From JBOZRQ01 sp050789255 (GTDB lineage Bacteria; Bacillota; Sulfobacillia; Symbiobacteriales; Symbiobacteriaceae), in the NCBI GenBank assembly GCA_050789255.1, contig JBOZRQ010000025.1:186001-250000 (forward strand): a DNA stretch of 64,000 nt, read 5' to 3'. Of the stretch, positions 1-8,334 are shown piece by piece. Numbering within the stretch: the first letter of the stretch is position 1; each line of letters begins with the position of its first letter. A program made the translations under genes and the position numbers. The notes beneath the pieces are model-generated. The model was given only the letters and a program-made list of their open reading frames with translations. It ran no database searches and was not told the origin of the DNA.

Positions 1-1
1 C

Positions 2-205
2 GAGATCACCACCGCCTTCAAGATCGGATTTTTGATCTTCATTCCGTTCGTTGTCATCGACATGATCGTCTCGGCCACGTTGATGTCCATGGGCATGCTC
101 ATGTTGCCACCCATGATGATCTCGCTGCCGTTCAAGATCCTTCTGTTCGTCATGATGGACGGGTGGCATTTGGTGGTGCAGTACCTGATTGCCAGCTTCA
201 AATAA
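2..205 (+). CDS. fliP: Flagellar export gate protein FliP, C-terminal part
   Basis: This is the last 67 codons of FliP; the gene begins before the window. FliP forms the core of the flagellar type III export gate with FliQ and FliR in the inner membrane. The visible part shows the family's C-terminal hydrophobic segments, including the run MSMGMLMLPPMMISLPFK and the ending with a DGW motif followed by a last hydrophobic helix. The order fliP-fliQ-fliR-flhB-flhA is the standard one. Unusually, a strong hairpin with a T-run follows the stop codon before fliQ. The identification is firm; only the N-terminal part is missing. Confidence 0.96.
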   Translation, partial: EITTAFKIGFLIFIPFVVIDMIVSATLMSMGMLMLPPMMISLPFKILLFVMMDGWHLVVQYLIASFK

Positions 206-212
206 CCCAACC

Positions 213-241
213 GCCTTCGGCGTGCGCCGAAGGCCCTTTTT
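213..241 (+). terminator. Terminator-like hairpin inside the flagellar operon
   Basis: The sequence GCCTTCGGCG at 213-222 is followed after two bases by its exact reverse complement ending at 234, and then by a short T-run (237-241). It has the form of an intrinsic terminator, although fliQ follows in the same orientation. It may give partial termination between fliP and fliQ. Confidence 0.75.
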
Positions 242-283
242 CTATATTTGGCAGGATGTTCGACGGAGTTCGACGTATCTTTA

Positions 284-305
284 GGAATGATACCTAGAAC
301 ATTCC
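284..305 (+). repeat. Small inverted repeat upstream of fliQ
   Basis: GGAATG at 284-289 is repeated in reverse complement as CATTCC at 300-305, with a 10-base spacer. It lies between the hairpin after fliP and the fliQ start. It may be an operator or an mRNA hairpin; no function is shown by the sequence. Confidence 0.4.
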
Positions 306-343
306 AGTCTGCAGTTCATACGCCATAAAGGATGTGCAGGTGG

Positions 344-613
344 GTGCAAGAGGAGTTTGTCGCCTCGCTGCTGCGTCAGGCGCTGCTGACCACGCTTTAC
401 GTGTCGGCGCCGGTACTGGCGCTGGGGCTTCTCGTGGGCCTGGTGGTCTCGATCTTCCAGGCCACCACCCAGATCAACGAGCAGACGCTGAGCTTCATTC
501 CCAAGATCCTGGTGGTGCTGGTGGTCTTCGTGGTCTTCGGGCCGTGGATGTACCACACCATGCTGGACTTTACTCAACAGGTGTTTGCCCGCATTCCGCA
601 GGTGGTGCCATAG
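344..613 (+). CDS. fliQ: Flagellar export gate protein FliQ
   Basis: An 89-residue membrane protein with two hydrophobic helices separated by the family motif ATTQINEQTLSFIPK. FliQ packs around the FliP-FliR core of the flagellar type III export channel. The GTG at 344 was chosen because it gives exactly the usual FliQ length and leaves an AAAGGA element at 328-332 upstream. An in-frame ATG at 332 would add four residues but overlaps that ribosome-binding site. The gene ends one base before the start of fliR. Confidence 0.93.
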   Translation: MQEEFVASLLRQALLTTLYVSAPVLALGLLVGLVVSIFQATTQINEQTLSFIPKILVVLVVFVVFGPWMYHTMLDFTQQVFARIPQVVP

Positions 614-614
614 C

Positions 615-1397
615 ATGAGCCTTGGCATTCTGGACTCGCTGCTGCAGCGGATCGACCTGCTCCTGCTGCTGGTCCTGCGCATGGTGGGCCTGTTTATGAC
701 GGCGCCGGTGCTCTCCAACCGGATCGTGCCGGTGCAGATGCGCCTGGCGGTCTCCTTCGCCGTGGCCATGATCGTCTCGCCGCTCTTCCAGGAGGTTCCC
801 CCGGTCACCACGATGGCGGCCCTGGTTCCCCTGGCGGTGCAGGAGCTGCTGGTGGGCATCACCGTCGGGTTCGTCTCCTCGCTTCTGTTCAGCGTGGTTC
901 AACTGGCAGGGCAATTGCTTGATATCAGCATGGGGCTCTCGATCATGAACGTGCTGGATCCGCTGACCAACCAGCAGATGCCGGTGCTCGGCAATCTGCT
1001 GTACATGGTGTCGATCTTGATCTTCTTCGGGCTGAATGGGCATCACACCCTGATCCGAGCCGTGATGGACTCTTACGTGTTGGTGCCCCTAGGCACCGCG
1101 GTTTTTAACGCCGCAGCGGCCCAGTCCATCGTGGCGCTGGGCAGCCAGTTGTTTCTGATCGCCTTTAAGATCGCGGCGCCGATCCTGGCTGCCGTCTTCC
1201 TGACCACCCTGGCCCTCGGGGTGCTGAACCGGGCCATGCCGCAGATGAATGTCTTCGTGGTCGGCATGCCGGTCCAGTTCGCCGCGGGCCTGGTTCTGCT
1301 GGTAATCGTGCTGCCGCTCTTTGTTTCATTCCTGCAGGTGCTGTTCCGGACGATGTTCGATGAGATCCTGACGGTACTCCGGCTCCTGAAGGGGTGA
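615..1397 (+). CDS. fliR: Flagellar export gate protein FliR
   Basis: A 260-residue integral membrane protein with about six hydrophobic segments, the usual FliR size. It contains the conserved early stretch around RMVGLFMTAPVLSNR and the motif VQLAGQLLDISMG. FliR joins the FliP-FliQ export gate and contacts FlhB. The ATG at 615 lies one base after the fliQ stop, so translation is probably coupled. It is followed by flhB after seven bases. Confidence 0.95.
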   Translation: MSLGILDSLLQRIDLLLLLVLRMVGLFMTAPVLSNRIVPVQMRLAVSFAVAMIVSPLFQEVPPVTTMAALVPLAVQELLVGITVGFVSSLLFSVVQLAGQLLDISMGLSIMNVLDPLTNQQMPVLGNLLYMVSILIFFGLNGHHTLIRAVMDSYVLVPLGTAVFNAAAAQSIVALGSQLFLIAFKIAAPILAAVFLTTLALGVLNRAMPQMNVFVVGMPVQFAAGLVLLVIVLPLFVSFLQVLFRTMFDEILTVLRLLKG

Positions 1398-1404
1398 GCC
1401 CCGG

Positions 1405-2475
1405 TTGGATCTGCAGTTGTTTGGCCAGGAACCCACCGAAGAGGCTACCCCAAGGCGGCGGGAAGAGGCCCGGCAGCGCGGCCAGGTCTTCAAGTCGATG
1501 GAGCTCATCACCTCCCTGAGCCTGCTGGGCACCTACGGCGTGCTGCGCATGCTCGGCCCGTACATGGGCGCCCGGGTGCTGCACTACGCCCGCATCCTGT
1601 GGGAGGAGGGGGCCAGGCAGGACTGGAGCGAGGCCGGCGTCCGGGTGCTGCTGCTGAACGCAGTGCTGTTGGTAGCCATCGTTGTGGCTCCGGTGGCGCT
1701 GGGCGCCATGGTGGTTGGGCTCGTGGCCAACTACCTGCAGGTGGGGTTTCTCTTTACGCTCGAGCCGCTGGTGCCGTCGTTTGACCGGGTGAACCCGTTC
1801 TCCGGCATCAAGCGTGTCTTCTCCCGGCGGGCGCTGGTCGAACTGGCCAAGTCGCTCGCCAAGATTGGCCTCATCGGCTATATCGCCTACAAGACTGTCG
1901 CTGACGACCTCGACACGTTTCCAATGCTGCTGGGCATGGACCTCGAGCAGGTAGTGCTCTTCCTGGCCGACCTGGTCTCCCGGCTCTTGCTCTGGGTGGG
2001 CCTCTCCATGCTGGCGCTGGCGATTGCCGACTACGCTTACCAGCGCTACGAGTACGAGGTATCGCTGCGCATGTCCAAGTTCGAGGTCAAGCAGGAGTTC
2101 AAGCAGACCGAAGGCAACCCCGAGATCCGCCAGAAGATCCGCCAAAAGCAGCGGGAGGCCTCACGGCGCCGCATGATGCACGACGTGAGGAAGGCCGACG
2201 TGGTCGTGACCAACCCGACCCACTACGCTGTAGCGCTGGAGTACAAGCGGGAGTCCATGAGCGCTCCCAAGGTGCTGGCGAAGGGACAGGGCCTGATCGC
2301 CCTGCGCATCCGGGAACTGGCCACGGAGCACGACGTGCCGATCGTGGAGAACCCGCCCTTGGCACGCGAACTCCACCGGGTTACCGACATCGGCCAGGAC
2401 ATCCCCGGCGACCTCTATCAGGCTGTGGCGGAGGTACTGGCCTTTGTATACCAGTTAAAGCAAAAAGGCTATTAG
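1405..2475 (+). CDS. flhB: Flagellar export switch protein FlhB
   Basis: A 356-residue protein beginning at a TTG codon. The N-terminal half has the family start DLQLFGQEPTEEATPRRREEA and four hydrophobic segments. The C-terminal cytoplasmic domain contains the self-cleavage motif NPTH with Asn at about residue 270. In the family, cleavage between Asn and Pro switches export from rod-hook to filament substrates. No ATG start fits the family's N-terminus, so the TTG is favoured. A long inverted repeat lies between this gene and flhA. Confidence 0.96.
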   Translation: MDLQLFGQEPTEEATPRRREEARQRGQVFKSMELITSLSLLGTYGVLRMLGPYMGARVLHYARILWEEGARQDWSEAGVRVLLLNAVLLVAIVVAPVALGAMVVGLVANYLQVGFLFTLEPLVPSFDRVNPFSGIKRVFSRRALVELAKSLAKIGLIGYIAYKTVADDLDTFPMLLGMDLEQVVLFLADLVSRLLLWVGLSMLALAIADYAYQRYEYEVSLRMSKFEVKQEFKQTEGNPEIRQKIRQKQREASRRRMMHDVRKADVVVTNPTHYAVALEYKRESMSAPKVLAKGQGLIALRIRELATEHDVPIVENPPLARELHRVTDIGQDIPGDLYQAVAEVLAFVYQLKQKGY

Positions 2476-2481
2476 GACCTA

Positions 2482-2623
2482 TTTACCGCAGATTACGCAG
2501 ATTATTATGATTACGCAGATGATGCCGAGAGTACGGTCCCGGACAATATTTACATATATTTACTCAGCCCGACTGCAAAGCGAAATCTGCGTAATCAGTT
2601 AAATCTGCGTAATCTGCGGTAAA
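2482..2623 (+). repeat. Long imperfect inverted repeat, copy 1
   Basis: The left arm at 2482-2520 and the right arm at 2583-2623 are reverse complements over about 39 bases, broken only by a five-base mismatched bubble. The loop is about 62 bases. Each arm holds two direct copies of the unit GATTACGCAGAT or a close variant. A second element with the same left-arm core (TTACGCAGAT ... GATTACGCAGAT) is at 11004-11128. It starts just after the flhB stop and ends before the flhA ribosome-binding site, so it would be transcribed as a long hairpin. It encodes no protein. Confidence 0.88.
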
Positions 2624-2652
2624 AGAACGCCCGACAGAGGAGGAGCCCGACT

Positions 2653-4716
2653 GTGCCGCAACGGTCGTCGGTCAATCTTAGCAAGTACAGCGATATCCTG
2701 ATCGCCCTGGCGATCGTGCTGGTGGTCGCCATGCTGGTGATCCCGGTGCCGGCGGCGCTCCTGGATGTCCTTCTGGCGCTGAACCTCACGATCTCGATCG
2801 GGATCGTGCTGGTGGCGATTTACACCACCGAGCCCCTGCAGTTTTCGGTTTTTCCGACGCTGCTTTTGATCACCACGCTCTATCGGTTGTCGCTGAACGT
2901 CTCGTCGGTCCGGTTGATCCTGACGGACGGCGAGGCGGGCGATGTGATCGCGGCCTTTGGTGAGTTTGTCGTCGGGGGCAACGCCATCGTCGGCTTCGTG
3001 GTCTTCCTGATTCTGGTCGTCATTCAGTTCGTGGTGATCACACGGGGCGCCGAGCGCGTCTCGGAAGTGGCAGCCCGCTTCACCTTGGATGCGATGCCCG
3101 GCAAGCAGATGGCGATCGATGCTGACTTGAATGCCGGTCTGATCACGGAGTCGGAGGCGCGGGCCCGGCGCCGGGCGATCGAGCAGGAGGCCGACTTTTA
3201 CGGGGCCATGGACGGCGCCTCCAAGTTCGTCAAGGGCGATGCGATCGCCGCCATCATCATCACGGCAGTCAACCTGCTGGGCGGCATCGCGGTCGGCATC
3301 TTCCTGCAGGGCCGGGATGCGGTCGGCGCCCTGCAGCAGTTCTCCCTGCTCACCGTCGGCGACGGACTGGTCAGCCAGATTCCGGCGCTGCTCATTTCCA
3401 CCGCCACCGGCATCGTAGTTACCCGGGCCGCCTCGGAGGCGAACCTGGGTCAGGATCTGATCGGGCAGCTGCTGCAGCAGCCGCGGGTCCTCTATCTGAC
3501 CGGGGCGACGATCGGGTTGCTCGGCATGGCGCCAGGGCTGCCCGGGGTGCCCTTCTGGACCCTGTCGGCCCTGGTGATCTTCCTGGCCTGGCAGATGCAG
3601 CGCTCGGCCAAGGCCCGGGCGGTGCGGGAGGTGGAGGAGGCTCAGGAGCAGGCGGCCGCCGCCGCTGCCGAAGAGCGCAAGCCCGAGAGCGTCCTGGGCC
3701 TGCTGCAGGTCGATCCGCTCGAGATCGAGCTGGGTTACGGGCTCCTCGGTCTGGCCGATACCTCCATGGGCGGCGACCTGATGGAGCGCATTGTGATGAT
3801 CCGCCGGCAGACCGCGCTGGACCTCGGGCTGGTGCTGCCCTACATTCGTGTCCGGGACAACATGGGGCTGAAGCCAAACCAGTACGTGATCAAGCTGAAG
3901 GGGATCGAGATCGGCCAGGGGGAGCTGCTGGCGGACCACTACCTGGCCATGGATCCCGGCACGGTCGTGCAGCCTGTCCCCGGCCTGGAGACCCGGGAGC
4001 CGGCCTTCGGCCTCCCGGCGCTCTGGGTCACCTCTGCAGATCGGGAGCAGGCCGAACTGGCCGGCTACACGGTCGTGGACGCCCCGGCTGTCATCGCTAC
4101 CCACCTGACCGAGATGATCCGCCGCCACTCCTACGAACTGCTGGGTCGTCAGGAGGCCAAGCAGCTGATCGACCTCATCAAGGACAGCCACCCCGCGGTC
4201 GTTGAAGAGCTGCAGCGGGCCCTGAGCCTGGGCGAGGTGCAGAAGGTGCTGCAGAACCTCCTGCGGGAGGGGATCTCGATCCGGGATCTCGTGACCATTA
4301 TGGAGACGCTGGCGGACTACGGCGGTTCAACGAAGGACCTGGAGGTCCTGACCGAGTATGTGCGTGCGGCGCTGGCCCGCTCCATCTCCCGACAGCTGGG
4401 GCTGGCAGGGAAGGCCCGGGTGATCACGGTACACCCCGACCTGGAGAACCGGATCGCCAGGGCCGTGGACAAGCAGCCCGGCGGCACCTACCTGAACCTG
4501 GAGCCCGAGGTGATTCACCGCATTCTGGGCGCCGTCACACGCCTGGCCGGGGACATGGCCGCCCTGGGCTCCGTGCCCATCGTGCTCACATCGCCGCCGA
4601 TTCGCCCGTATTTCAAGCGAATCACGGAACGTTCTTTACCGAAGCTGGTAGTTTTGTCCTATAATGAAATAGATCCCAACCTCGAAGTCGAGGCGGTAGG
4701 GATGGTGAATGCATAG
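2653..4716 (+). CDS. flhA: Flagellar export platform protein FlhA
   Basis: A 687-residue protein with a GTG start and an AGGAGG element at 2638-2643. The first half has about eight hydrophobic segments and the FHIPEP family signature, seen as AARFTLDAMPGKQMAIDADL. The C-terminal half is the soluble ring-forming domain that docks export chaperones. FlhA forms the nonameric platform below the export gate and couples ion flow to export. Its stop codon directly abuts the flhF start. Confidence 0.97.
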   Translation: MPQRSSVNLSKYSDILIALAIVLVVAMLVIPVPAALLDVLLALNLTISIGIVLVAIYTTEPLQFSVFPTLLLITTLYRLSLNVSSVRLILTDGEAGDVIAAFGEFVVGGNAIVGFVVFLILVVIQFVVITRGAERVSEVAARFTLDAMPGKQMAIDADLNAGLITESEARARRRAIEQEADFYGAMDGASKFVKGDAIAAIIITAVNLLGGIAVGIFLQGRDAVGALQQFSLLTVGDGLVSQIPALLISTATGIVVTRAASEANLGQDLIGQLLQQPRVLYLTGATIGLLGMAPGLPGVPFWTLSALVIFLAWQMQRSAKARAVREVEEAQEQAAAAAAEERKPESVLGLLQVDPLEIELGYGLLGLADTSMGGDLMERIVMIRRQTALDLGLVLPYIRVRDNMGLKPNQYVIKLKGIEIGQGELLADHYLAMDPGTVVQPVPGLETREPAFGLPALWVTSADREQAELAGYTVVDAPAVIATHLTEMIRRHSYELLGRQEAKQLIDLIKDSHPAVVEELQRALSLGEVQKVLQNLLREGISIRDLVTIMETLADYGGSTKDLEVLTEYVRAALARSISRQLGLAGKARVITVHPDLENRIARAVDKQPGGTYLNLEPEVIHRILGAVTRLAGDMAALGSVPIVLTSPPIRPYFKRITERSLPKLVVLSYNEIDPNLEVEAVGMVNA

Positions 4717-5922
4717 GTGTGGGTGAGAAAGTTTCGCGCCAGGTCGCTGACCGAAGCGGTGGCGCAGGTGAAGGCAGAGCTAGGCCCTGAGGCGGTGATC
4801 CTTCAGACCGCCCACGTAAAGGTGGGGGGCTTCTTTGGGTTATTCGGCCACACGCTGATCGAGGTGACGGCAGCGGCAGATCCCGGTGCGAGCCAGCCAG
4901 CCCCTGCCCCGGCGCCCGCTGAACGGTCGGCGCCTGTGGCCCCGGCCCCGGCGGTCGTCGCGGCCGCCAGCCAACCGGTGGTCGTGGCCCCCGAGCCCCG
5001 GCTATCCCGGACCGCCATGTTATCTCCGGCCCCTGCGGAGGACAAGCAGTTGGCAGCGGTCAAGTCGGAGATGGAGTCGATGAAGGCCATGATGGGCCTG
5101 ATGCTCGATCGGATCCAGTCGACCGGCGAGCAGGTGGCGCTCGAGCCCGACCTCAAAGAGCTCCACGATGTGCTGATCGGGGGCGGCGTCGAAGATTCGA
5201 TCGCCATGAACCTGGTCACCCGGGTGCGGGAGTGCCTGCCACGGGGCAAGGGGAGCCTTGCCCAGGCCAAAGCAGTCGTGCGTGACCTGATGCTCGCCGA
5301 CCTCGGCGCCCCGGTCACCGTGCGCACAGATGGGCAGGAACGCACCGTGGTAGCTCTGGTCGGTTCCACGGGCGTGGGCAAGACCACGACCCTGGCCAAA
5401 CTGGCTGCCCACTTTGCCCTTGGGAAGCGGTTGCGGGTAGGGCTGATTACTGCAGACACCTACCGGGTCGCTGCGGTGGAACAGCTTCGAACATACAGCG
5501 ATATCCTCGGGGTTCCCCTGGAGGTTGTCTATGACCCGACGGAGCTTCCCGGAGCACTCGCCAAGATGCAAAGCCGCGATGTGATCCTGGTGGACACGGC
5601 CGGGCGAAGCCACCGCAATCCCGAGCACATGAACGAGCTGCAGGTGTACATGGAGATGCTCCGGCCCAACGAGATCTACCTGACCCTCAGCCTGACGGCC
5701 AGTTACAAGAGCAGCATGGCGGCTGTTCAGCACTACCTGCCACTTGGTGTTCAGCGCATGATCTATACAAAGTGGGATGAGGCGGAGGCGCCGGGGCTGA
5801 TCTACAACCTCACGCACGAGCACCGTCTTCCGCTGTCGTATATCACCAACGGTCAAAATGTCCCCGACGACATTGAGATCGCCAATCCCGAGTCTATCAT
5901 CCGGGCCATCATAGGGGATTGA
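4717..5922 (+). CDS. flhF: Flagellar placement GTPase FlhF
   Basis: A 401-residue SRP-type GTPase. The N-terminal domain has the FlhF motif AELGPEAVILQT, followed by an Ala/Pro-rich linker (about residues 50-105). The NG domain has the P-loop GSTGVGKTTT beginning at about residue 216, the DTAGR motif and a TKWDEA base-recognition motif. FlhF helps set the place and number of flagella together with FlhG. The GTG at 4717 follows the flhA stop directly; a second in-frame GTG two codons later is an alternative start. Confidence 0.94.
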   Translation: MWVRKFRARSLTEAVAQVKAELGPEAVILQTAHVKVGGFFGLFGHTLIEVTAAADPGASQPAPAPAPAERSAPVAPAPAVVAAASQPVVVAPEPRLSRTAMLSPAPAEDKQLAAVKSEMESMKAMMGLMLDRIQSTGEQVALEPDLKELHDVLIGGGVEDSIAMNLVTRVRECLPRGKGSLAQAKAVVRDLMLADLGAPVTVRTDGQERTVVALVGSTGVGKTTTLAKLAAHFALGKRLRVGLITADTYRVAAVEQLRTYSDILGVPLEVVYDPTELPGALAKMQSRDVILVDTAGRSHRNPEHMNELQVYMEMLRPNEIYLTLSLTASYKSSMAAVQHYLPLGVQRMIYTKWDEAEAPGLIYNLTHEHRLPLSYITNGQNVPDDIEIANPESIIRAIIGD

Positions 5923-5925
5923 CTT

Positions 5926-6819
5926 ATGAGGGATCAAGCAGACCGGCTTCGCCAACTCGCGGAAAACTACAAGGCCGAGATCCTCTCATCCCGTCCTCCG
6001 GCTGGGAGTCGGCGTGCCCGCGTCCTGGCCGTGACCAGTGGCAAGGGCGGGGTTGGCAAGACCAACATCTCGGTCAATCTGGCCTATGCCCTGCTCTCCC
6101 TGGGTCGTGACGTAACGATTCTGGACGCCGACTTGGGCCTGGCCAACGTCGATGTACTGCTGGGGACCGTGCCACGGCTTCACCTTGGGCATGCGATCGC
6201 CGGTGAGGCAGACATTCTGGACCTGATCTACGAGGGGCCCGGTTGCCTGAAGCTGATCGCCGGCGGCTCCGGTGTCGGCGAGCTGGCTGATCTGCCCGAG
6301 GCGGACCTGCAGCGGTTCATCCGCTCCCTGCGGGCGCTGGAGACCCGCACCGACTTCCTGATCATGGACACCGGGGCAGGCCTTGGCCGCAGCGTTACCA
6401 ACTTCGTGCTGGCCGCCGACGCCATGTTGGTCGTTACCACCCCGGAACCCACGGCGATCACCGACGCTTACGCAGTCGTCAAAACGGTCGTGCGGAAGAA
6501 TCCGGCAGCCGACATCAAGGTGATTGTCAACAACGCGCAGAGCCCGGAGGAGGCGGAAGAGGCGGCGGATCGCCTCAGCACCACGGTGCTGCGGTTCCTG
6601 GGCACGAGCATCGAGTTTCTGGGCTACGTCCCTGCCGATCAGGTGGTGCCCAAGGCGGTTCGCAACCAGCAGCCGTTCTTCCTCGCAGCGCCGTCCAGCC
6701 GTGCCAGCCAGGCGGTTATGGACCTCGCCCGCAAGCTGGCGGGGGACAAAGAGGACCCGCGTTCGGGTGTAGGGCTGTTCTTTGACCGATTAACACGCGT
6801 CTTTACCAAGTGGCGCTAG
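5926..6819 (+). CDS. flhG: FlhG/FleN-type MinD-like ATPase
   Basis: A 297-residue P-loop ATPase of the MinD/ParA superfamily, with the deviant Walker A motif SGKGGVGKT (about residues 38-46) and the DADLGLANVDVLLG stretch that follows in FlhG proteins. FlhG limits flagellar number and stimulates FlhF GTPase activity. It starts three bases after flhF, a standard pairing. It ends 13 bases before the PilZ gene. Confidence 0.95.
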   Translation: MRDQADRLRQLAENYKAEILSSRPPAGSRRARVLAVTSGKGGVGKTNISVNLAYALLSLGRDVTILDADLGLANVDVLLGTVPRLHLGHAIAGEADILDLIYEGPGCLKLIAGGSGVGELADLPEADLQRFIRSLRALETRTDFLIMDTGAGLGRSVTNFVLAADAMLVVTTPEPTAITDAYAVVKTVVRKNPAADIKVIVNNAQSPEEAEEAADRLSTTVLRFLGTSIEFLGYVPADQVVPKAVRNQQPFFLAAPSSRASQAVMDLARKLAGDKEDPRSGVGLFFDRLTRVFTKWR

Positions 6820-6832
6820 GGGGCATTGACGA

Positions 6833-7504
6833 ATGGATTTCTTGCCACGGGCCACACAGAAGGTCGAAATAAAGATCCTGTTCGGACACCATGCCGGCAA
6901 TTACTCAACCTACGTCGATCAGGTGGACAACCGGGCGATCACCCTGGCTCACCCCACGGTGAACGGCGGTCTGATTCCCCTCGGGGCTGGCCATGCCGTT
7001 CGGCTTGAGTACACCCAGACCGGGTGCAAGGTGGCCTTCAACTCTCGCGTGATTGGGACGGTTGACCACGACGGTATTCCCGTGATCAAAGTAGCGGTCC
7101 CGGACCGCAGCGAGGTTGAGCGGCAGCAACTACGGGACTTCGTGCGGCAGGAAGCCACGCTTTCGCTGACCTTTAAGGTTCTCTCGGCGCCCGACAGCGA
7201 GACGAACCCCCGGCCCGACGTGATGCATTCCAGCCGTACCAAGGATGTTAGCGGCAGCGGGGCGCAGGTGATGTGCCCGGAGGCTTACCCGCCCAGGACG
7301 CAGCTACAGATCAAACTAGACGTCGCAGGCACCGTTCTTCACCTGGTCGGCGAGGTCATTCGCCCCGTGACACAGGTCAGGGAAAAGGAGTGGTGGGTGG
7401 CGCTGCGATTTGTTGGCATGTCTGAGCGTGACCGCGATGTGATCATTCGGTACATCTTCAATCTCCAGCGTGATCTACGCCGGAAGGGTTTGCTAGGAAA
7501 TTAG
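6833..7504 (+). CDS. PilZ-domain protein, YcgR-like flagellar brake
   Basis: A 223-residue protein with an N-terminal YcgR-like beta domain (about residues 1-95) and a C-terminal PilZ domain. The two c-di-GMP contact motifs are visible: RDFVR (RxxxR) near residue 102 and DVSGSG (DxSxxG) near residue 139. The family binds c-di-GMP and slows the flagellar motor. It sits between flhG and the sigma factor, where many Firmicutes keep chemotaxis genes, which are absent here. The identification is good; its exact motor partner is unknown. Confidence 0.88.
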   Translation: MDFLPRATQKVEIKILFGHHAGNYSTYVDQVDNRAITLAHPTVNGGLIPLGAGHAVRLEYTQTGCKVAFNSRVIGTVDHDGIPVIKVAVPDRSEVERQQLRDFVRQEATLSLTFKVLSAPDSETNPRPDVMHSSRTKDVSGSGAQVMCPEAYPPRTQLQIKLDVAGTVLHLVGEVIRPVTQVREKEWWVALRFVGMSERDRDVIIRYIFNLQRDLRRKGLLGN

Positions 7505-7549
7505 AGAAGACTTAAATCAACCTGTTGGTGAGACGGGGGTGACCCATTC

Positions 7550-8314
7550 GTGGACACCGCAGCCTTATGGCTGAAGTACAAGGAGAATCGGGATCCGAAG
7601 GCCCGGGAGGACTTGGTGGGCAACTACGCACCGCTGGTCCGGTATGTCGCCGGTCGCCTGGCCATGGGTCTGCCTGCCCAGGTGGAGCTGGACGACCTCG
7701 AGAGCTATGGGCTCTTTGGGCTGCTCGAAGCGATTGACCGTTTCGACCCCGGACGGGGTGTTAAATTTGAGACCTATGCCTTGACCCGGATCCGGGGGGC
7801 CATTATTGATGGCCTTCGGGCGGATACCTGGGCGCCGGCGCTCAAGCAGAAAGCCAAGCAGATGGAGCAGGTGCAGGCCAACCTGGAGAGCCAGTTGGGC
7901 CGTGAACCCTCCGACGAGGAGCTTGCCTCCAAGCTGGGGCTGAGCGTGAGCGACCTGGCGCGCCGACAGGCGGAGGTTTCGGCCGCGGTGATGCTCTCCC
8001 TCGACGAAATCGCCACCTCTCAGGAGGAGGGCGAGGGGCAGACCATGGCAGACCGCTTGCCCGATCCCACCAGCCCGGATCCCGAGGCTGAGGCGCTATT
8101 CACGGAGAAAAAGGAAATCCTGGCACTGGCGATAGAAAAGCTATCAGAAAAAGAACGGCTCGTCATTACCCTGTTCTACTTCGAGGGGCTGACCGCCAAG
8201 GAGATCGCCATGGTGATGAACCTCTCGGTCGCACGGATCTCGCAGCTTCATTCCAAGGCGATCTTGAGGCTGCGTGGGCGGCTCAGCAGGCAGAAGCAAC
8301 AGTTGATTTCCTGA
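7550..8314 (+). CDS. sigD: Sigma-28 family flagellar sigma factor (SigD/FliA/WhiG type)
   Basis: A 254-residue alternative sigma factor. Region 2 has the family stretch LESYGLFGLLEAIDRFDP and RGAIIDGLR; region 3 and region 4 follow, ending with the helix-turn-helix GLTAKEIAMVMNLSVARIS. Sigma-28 factors direct late flagellar and chemotaxis transcription. The GTG start has a GGGGGTGA ribosome-binding site. It closes the core flagellar cluster and is followed by fapA after 20 bases. Confidence 0.94.
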   Translation: MDTAALWLKYKENRDPKAREDLVGNYAPLVRYVAGRLAMGLPAQVELDDLESYGLFGLLEAIDRFDPGRGVKFETYALTRIRGAIIDGLRADTWAPALKQKAKQMEQVQANLESQLGREPSDEELASKLGLSVSDLARRQAEVSAAVMLSLDEIATSQEEGEGQTMADRLPDPTSPDPEAEALFTEKKEILALAIEKLSEKERLVITLFYFEGLTAKEIAMVMNLSVARISQLHSKAILRLRGRLSRQKQQLIS

Positions 8315-8334
8315 TCTCCAGGGGGGGCGCGTTC

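Noticed and set aside
2476..2640. An insertion sequence at the flhB-flhA repeat
   Set aside because: There is no transposase reading frame and no obvious target duplication; it is described as a non-coding inverted repeat.
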